Made by a program: the position numbers and the translations under genes
In this document: piece by piece, positions 59,777 through 64,000 of the stretch
Layout of the letters: every line of letters starts with the position of its first letter
Numbering within the stretch: position 1 is the first letter of the stretch
Source of the DNA: Gordonia sputi NBRC 100414
GTDB taxonomy: Bacteria > Actinomycetota > Actinomycetes > Mycobacteriales > Mycobacteriaceae
Reading direction: 5' to 3'
Assembly: GCF_000248055.1 (NCBI RefSeq)
Contig: NZ_BAFC01000127.1
Location: 16,463 to 80,462 of the forward strand
DNA: 64,000 nucleotides
Notes under the pieces: generated by a model
What the model saw: the letters and a program-made list of their open reading frames with translations, nothing else
Told to the model about the DNA's origin: nothing
Databases searched by the model: none

Positions 59777-62032
59777 CTACTGCGAGTCCCCAGGCTTCCA
59801 CGGCTTGGCGTCGGCCGACTCGCCGGTGCCCGGGATGATCTTGGCGTCGATCTCTTCGTTCTCGTCGACGACGGCGTCGGGGCCGCCCGCGTTCGTCATC
59901 TGGCCGTCGGCGAGAACCTCTTCGGCCTCGTCCACACCTTCTGCAGTCGCGGCGCCGTCGTCATCGGCAGCGGCCTCGGCATCCTCGGCGATACCCTCGG
60001 CGACCTCTTCGGCGTCGATGTCGGCGCTGTCGCCAGGGGTCGTGTCGGACTCTGAATCGGACTCCTCGAGAAGCTCCGACTCGGTGATCACGCCGTCTGG
60101 TCGAGCCGGATCGTTTTCGGGGTTCCACGGTTTCGCGTCAGCGGATTCGCCGGTCCCCGGGATGATCTTGGACACGATCTCCTCGTTCTCGTCGAGAACG
60201 GGATCGGGGCCACCCGCGTTGATCTCCTGCCCGTCGGCGAGTTCGGCCTCATCCTCGTCGACGCCCGATGGGCTGGTGTCGCCCTCGTCGTCGGCTTTGT
60301 CCTCGATGTCTTCGGACAGGCCCTCCGCGATCTCGTCGGCTGTCACGGCTTCGTCTTCAGCGCTGCTCATCGGAACCCCTTCGTCGGTCGGATCATCCGC
60401 CGCATCGGACCCAGCAGGTTCGGCGGCACCGGACTCAGCGCCACCGGCCGCTGTCACACCGGACTCTGTGGCATCAAACTCGGTGACATCCGACTTGGTG
60501 ACATCGGACTCGGTGGCGGCGGAGTCACCTCCATCTTCCACGGCTTCGTCGCCCGCGGGGGTGTGCTCATCAGGATCAGCGTCCGAGTCGGGCTCAGTGT
60601 CAGAGTCAGCTGCGGCGCTCGAGCCGGTCTCGGTCTCGCCGGCGGCGGACTCGACGTCGTCGCCGACATCCGTGGCTTCGGCCTCCCCATCAGCGTCGAC
60701 CGGCTCTGAGTCGACGCCATCCTGCTCGACGTCGGCGTCGGCGCGGGCCGGCTCTACGTCGGCATCGGCGCCAGCCTCGTCGACGTCAGCATCGTCTACT
60801 TCTTCGACGTCAGCCTCGTCGGCGTCAGGCTCTGTCACCACGCCGTCCGACGGCTCGTCGTCTGCAGTGGCGGCAGCGACACCGCCGACGGCAACCGCGC
60901 CCGCCGCGACCCCAGCGGCCGCGACCGGGATCGCCTTCGACGACGAGTCGTCCGACTCCTCATCGCGATCCGCTACGCCGTCTTCGACCTTGTCCGTCTC
61001 GGTCTTGTTCTTCTCGGTTTCGTCGTTCTCGGACTCTTCGTCGTCGGACTCATCGTCGTCGTCGAAGAAGTGCTCGCCGTCGTCCTCGTCGTCGATGTCG
61101 TCGTCGAAGTAGGCGCCCGTGTGGCCGAGTTCTTCGAGCTCGGCGGCCCGTTCGGGCCAGTAGACCTCGAGCCCTTGCTCCCGCCCGCGGGGCGCGACGA
61201 TGAAGTAGATCGCACCGCAGACGATGCCGAGGGCCGCGGTGAATACGTTGATGCGAACGCCGGCGATGTGGGTGAAGGCGGGGTCGGAGCGCATGAGCTC
61301 GACGCCGAACCGTCCGATGCAATAGCCGACGACGTACAGCGCGAACAATCGGCCGTGGCCGATGCGGAAGTAGCGGTCGACAAGCACGAGAATCACGACG
61401 ACCAGCAGGTTCCACAGGAGCTCATACAGGAACGTCGGATGCACAACCGCGACGACGTGCCCGTTCGACACTCCCGTGATCAAGCCCGGGTCGGCCTGTC
61501 CCGATGAGTCGACGCGCTCGTAGATCTCCAGACCCCAGGGAACGTCGGTCGGTCGGCCATAAAGTTCCTGGTTGAAGTAGTTGCCGAGGCGCCCGATGGC
61601 CTGGGCCAGCAGAATCGCGGGCGCGATGGCGTCGGCGAACGGCGGCAACTTGATACCCATGCGCCTGGTGCCGATCCACGCACCGAGGCCGCCGAACAAC
61701 ACGGCACCCCAGATACCGAGACCACCGTCCCAGATCTTGAACGCGTCGATCGGAGTCTTTCCGCCGTCGCCGAAGTAGATCTGCCAGTCGGTGAGCACGT
61801 GGTAGACGCGACCACCGATCAAACCGAACGGGACCGCCCAGATCGCGACGTCGAGAACCTCGCCCGAGCGCCCACCGCGGGCAATCCACCGGCGATTTCC
61901 CCACCAGACGGCGACGATGATGCCGACGATGATGCACAACGCGTAGGCCCGGAGCGGAAACGAACCGATGTACCACACGCCCTGCGGCGGGCTGGGGATA
62001 TAGGCGAGCATCGTCGTCGTCGGCGCTGTCAC
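59777..62032 (-). CDS. lgt: Prolipoprotein diacylglyceryl transferase with long acidic tail
   Basis: Lgt transfers diacylglycerol from phosphatidylglycerol to the lipobox cysteine of prolipoproteins. The core (about residues 1-300) has seven membrane helices and the Lgt signature GRLGNYFNQELYGRPTDVPW, with RAYALCIIVGIIVAVWWGNR at the front and HPTFLYELLWNL, which has the conserved His. From residue 305 onward come about 445 cytoplasmic residues, overwhelmingly Asp, Glu, Ala, Ser and Thr, with one Ala/Gly/Val-rich hydrophobic patch (near 375-395, AIPVAAAGVAAGAVAVGGVA). The tail ends in two copies of a 76-residue module. Long acidic Lgt tails occur in some mycobacteria and Gordonia; their role is unknown. 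Confidence 0.95.
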   Translation of the reverse strand: MTAPTTTMLAYIPSPPQGVWYIGSFPLRAYALCIIVGIIVAVWWGNRRWIARGGRSGEVLDVAIWAVPFGLIGGRVYHVLTDWQIYFGDGGKTPIDAFKIWDGGLGIWGAVLFGGLGAWIGTRRMGIKLPPFADAIAPAILLAQAIGRLGNYFNQELYGRPTDVPWGLEIYERVDSSGQADPGLITGVSNGHVVAVVHPTFLYELLWNLLVVVILVLVDRYFRIGHGRLFALYVVGYCIGRFGVELMRSDPAFTHIAGVRINVFTAALGIVCGAIYFIVAPRGREQGLEVYWPERAAELEELGHTGAYFDDDIDDEDDGEHFFDDDDESDDEESENDETEKNKTETDKVEDGVADRDEESDDSSSKAIPVAAAGVAAGAVAVGGVAAATADDEPSDGVVTEPDADEADVEEVDDADVDEAGADADVEPARADADVEQDGVDSEPVDADGEAEATDVGDDVESAAGETETGSSAAADSDTEPDSDADPDEHTPAGDEAVEDGGDSAATESDVTKSDVTEFDATESGVTAAGGAESGAAEPAGSDAADDPTDEGVPMSSAEDEAVTADEIAEGLSEDIEDKADDEGDTSPSGVDEDEAELADGQEINAGGPDPVLDENEEIVSKIIPGTGESADAKPWNPENDPARPDGVITESELLEESDSESDTTPGDSADIDAEEVAEGIAEDAEAAADDDGAATAEGVDEAEEVLADGQMTNAGGPDAVVDENEEIDAKIIPGTGESADAKPWKPGDSQ
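59786..60340 (-). repeat. Duplicated 76-residue module in the Lgt tail
   Basis: Residues 565-640 (60113-60340) and 674-749 (59786-60013) align without gaps. The strongest match is IIPGTGESADAKPW, and NAGGP and DENEEI are also shared. They are separated by 33 residues. The identical block survives in otherwise drifting acidic sequence, which argues for selection. Confidence 0.85.
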
Positions 62033-62084
62033 GCTGCCACCCTAACGGACGCTGCCACCCCGACGAACGAAGCCACCGCGGCGG

Positions 62085-62909
62085 TCAGAGGTCTGCTCGC
62101 GGTTCCCGCACACCTGCGGCCAGTTCTGTGACCAGGTCGGCCAGATGGTCTTGGCCTGCCTTGGCCGCTGTGACCAGTGCCGAACCGACGATCACGCCAT
62201 CGGCGTAGCTCGCGATCTGCGACGCCTGCTCACGATTTCGGACACCGAGTCCGACGCCGAGCGGGATGTCGGAGTACTCATGCACTCGTGCACACAGTTC
62301 GGGCGCGGCGTCGGAGACCGCGTCACGCGCCCCCGTGACACCCATCGTCGAGGCCACGTAAACGAACCCGCGCGACGCGTCGACGGTCAGCGCAATGCGC
62401 TCGGTCGTCGACGACGGTGCGACGAGGTAGATGCGGTCGAGGTCGAACTCGTCGGACGCCGCGTGCCAGGCGGCACCCTCTTCTGGGATCAGGTTGGGCG
62501 TGATCATGCCCGCGCCGCCCGCAGCTGCCAGGTCACGCGCGAACTTGTCGACGCCGTACTGCAGCACGGGGTTCCAGTAGCTCATGACGACCGCGTTCCC
62601 ACCCGCAGCGGTGATCGCCTCGACAGCGCGGAACACGTCGCGGACCCGCACGCCGTTCGTCAGCGCGAGGTCGGCAGCCTCCTGGATCGTCGGTCCGTCC
62701 ATGACCGGATCCGAGTACGGCACACCGACTTCGATGATGTCGCAGCCCGCGCGGACCATCGTCTCGAACGACTCGATCGACTTCTCGACGGTCGGGTAGC
62801 CAACGGGGAGATACCCGATCAGCGCGGCACGCCCCTCGGCGCGGCACTTCTCGAAGACCGGGCTCAACTTCGACGGTCCCGCGTGCACGGGCGCCTTCGG
62901 CTGTGTCAT
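62085..62909 (-). CDS. trpA: Tryptophan synthase alpha chain
   Basis: Cleaves indole-3-glycerol phosphate to indole and glyceraldehyde 3-phosphate, passing indole to TrpB. It is a TIM barrel of 274 residues. The general base Glu is in [20 protein letters not shown], the second acid Asp in the same stretch; [20 protein letters not shown] follows, and the phosphate-binding end is [14 protein letters not shown] and [14 protein letters not shown] 62909 overlaps the trpB stop by four bases. The order trpB-trpA-lgt is the standard Mycobacteriales arrangement. A 52-base gap separates it from lgt. Confidence 0.97.
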   Translation of the reverse strand: MTQPKAPVHAGPSKLSPVFEKCRAEGRAALIGYLPVGYPTVEKSIESFETMVRAGCDIIEVGVPYSDPVMDGPTIQEAADLALTNGVRVRDVFRAVEAITAAGGNAVVMSYWNPVLQYGVDKFARDLAAAGGAGMITPNLIPEEGAAWHAASDEFDLDRIYLVAPSSTTERIALTVDASRGFVYVASTMGVTGARDAVSDAAPELCARVHEYSDIPLGVGLGVRNREQASQIASYADGVIVGSALVTAAKAGQDHLADLVTELAAGVREPRADL

Positions 62910-64000
62910 TGCACGTCCCCCCTGCTGCTGGCAGCCGCGGTACCGGTCGTCACGCCGACCTCGTTCTCCGACGGTGGCGGGTCGAAGAGGTGGAACCAGC
63001 GCGCAGCGGTGTCGACGTCCTTGTCGCCGCGACCAGAAAGGCTGACCAGAACAATCGCGCCCTCCCTCAGTTCCTTACCGAGCTTCAACGCTCCGGCGAG
63101 TGCGTGTGCCGACTCGATGGCGGGAATGATGCCCTCACGACGACTGAGCAGAGCGAGCGCGTCCATCGCCTCGGTGTCGGTGATGGGACGGTACTCGGCG
63201 CGGCCGGTGTCCTTGAGCTGTGCGTGCTCGGGCCCGACGCCCGGGTAGTCCAGGCCCGCCGAGATCGAGTGCGACTCGATGGTCTGGCCGTCTTCGTCCT
63301 GCAGCAGGTACGAGTAAGCGCCCTGGAATGCGCCGGGCGTGCCTCCGGTGAACGTCGCGGCATGTCGACCGGTCTCGACGCCGTCGCCCGCGGCCTCGAA
63401 GCCGACGAGGCGCACCTCGGAGTCGTCGAGGAAGGGGTGGAAGATGCCGATGGCGTTGGACCCGCCACCGACGCAGGCGGTAACGGCGTCGGGCAGGCGA
63501 CCCGCCTGGTCCAGGATCTGCGCGCGGGCTTCGAGTCCGACGATGCGCTGCAGGTCGCGCACCATCATCGGGAACGGATGCGGACCGGCCGCGGTGCCGA
63601 AGCAGTAGTAGGTGTTGTGCGCGTTGGTCACCCAGTCGCGCAACGCCTCGTTGATCGCGTCCTTCAGGGTCGCCGAACCATTGTCGACGGCGACGACCTC
63701 GGCGCCGAGCAGTCGCATCCGCGCGACGTTGAGTGCCTGCCGGTCGGTGTCGACGCGGCCCATGTAGACGATGCACTCCATACCGAACAGTGCGCAGCCG
63801 GTGGCGGTGGCGACACCGTGCTGACCGGCACCGGTCTCGGCGATGATGCGGGTCTTACCCATGCGCTTGGCGAGCAACAACTGCCCGAGCACGTTGTTGA
63901 TCTTGTGCGACCCGGTGTGGTTGAGGTCTTCGCGTTTCAGGAAAATCCGTGCGCCACCGGCGAACTCGCTCAGCCGCGTGGCTTCGTAGAGCGGCGAGGG
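62906..64000 (-). CDS. trpB: Tryptophan synthase beta chain (partial)
   Basis: Joins indole and serine to give tryptophan. The gene runs past the right edge; 364 C-terminal residues are present and about 55 N-terminal residues are missing. The pyridoxal-phosphate lysine is in [40 protein letters not shown], then [15 protein letters not shown] (phosphate loop) and [11 protein letters not shown] are intact. The C-terminal dozen or so residues are extra and variable. It is the upstream partner of trpA in a coupled operon; further trp genes, such as trpC, should lie to the right. Confidence 0.97.
   Translation of the reverse strand, partial: PSPLYEATRLSEFAGGARIFLKREDLNHTGSHKINNVLGQLLLAKRMGKTRIIAETGAGQHGVATATGCALFGMECIVYMGRVDTDRQALNVARMRLLGAEVVAVDNGSATLKDAINEALRDWVTNAHNTYYCFGTAAGPHPFPMMVRDLQRIVGLEARAQILDQAGRLPDAVTACVGGGSNAIGIFHPFLDDSEVRLVGFEAAGDGVETGRHAATFTGGTPGAFQGAYSYLLQDEDGQTIESHSISAGLDYPGVGPEHAQLKDTGRAEYRPITDTEAMDALALLSRREGIIPAIESAHALAGALKLGKELREGAIVLVSLSGRGDKDVDTAARWFHLFDPPPSENEVGVTTGTAAASSRGDVQ

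Noticed and set aside
59805..61112. 435-codon Ser-rich plus-strand frame opposite the Lgt tail
   Set aside because: Its Ser/Ala composition is just the complement of the Asp/Glu-rich tail; no start signal.

Overview
The window is high-GC actinobacterial DNA, most likely from Gordonia or a close relative in the Mycobacteriales. The grounds are a PdtaR-type ANTAR regulator, a trpB-trpA-lgt-(gltBD)-pyk-tesB block like that of mycobacteria and rhodococci, an Lgt with a very long acidic tail, and a DUF222/13E12-type HNH protein. The genus is inferred from recall, not from a search.

Left edge (1-1138): the start of a lipoprotein gene, pdtaR, and a tRNA-Leu(CAA) with its terminator.

Integrated element (about 1236-24486). 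A serine recombinase gene runs leftward out of the element, and its last codons lie in the tRNA. It sits in an operon with an XRE repressor. Next come a CopG-like protein, ArdA anti-restriction protein, an orphan DNA methyltransferase, a replication-relaxation protein, a VirD4/TraG-type ATPase and small proteins, packed with 4-8 base overlaps. A second small leftward cluster and an unrecognised 311-residue protein follow. A rightward operon (11755-24097) is the defence cargo: a 21-codon leader ORF, a SNF2 helicase, type III mod and res, and then three translationally coupled genes (a DUF6414-like protein, a ClpB-like AAA+ ATPase and an RloC-like ATPase with a zinc-hook CxxC). I could not match these three to a named system. 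An XRE-type operator motif occurs before both leftward operons. A small HTH ORF ends the element, and an 8-base candidate att core is present at both ends.

Scarred chromosome right of the element (24557-26866): a FUSC-family membrane gene with a one-base frameshift lies back to back with a 5'-truncated, frameshifted DUF218/YdcF gene.

Chromosomal accessory genes (26890-50565): a Tat-signal protein with a GMC oxidoreductase, an M23 peptidase, an MFS exporter, hyi-glxR of glyoxylate metabolism, and a TetR regulator divergent from aguA with two matching palindromes between them. The amidase after aguA is frameshifted. Then come an HNH protein, a DinB-like protein and a three-gene unit with the layout of a RiPP cluster: an 84-residue peptide made mostly of three 24-residue repeats, a JmjC/cupin oxygenase and a thioredoxin-like ferredoxin. 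A run of small conserved genes, a MarR remnant, YchJ, a KimA-like potassium importer, DUF998 and GNAT proteins follow.

Housekeeping right end (50572-64000): tesB, pyk, gltD, gltB, lgt, trpA and trpB, all leftward. GltBD supplies glutamate, pyk closes glycolysis, Lgt attaches the lipid of lipoproteins, and TrpAB makes tryptophan. trpB runs off the right edge. Short tandem repeats recur across the window, within and between genes.
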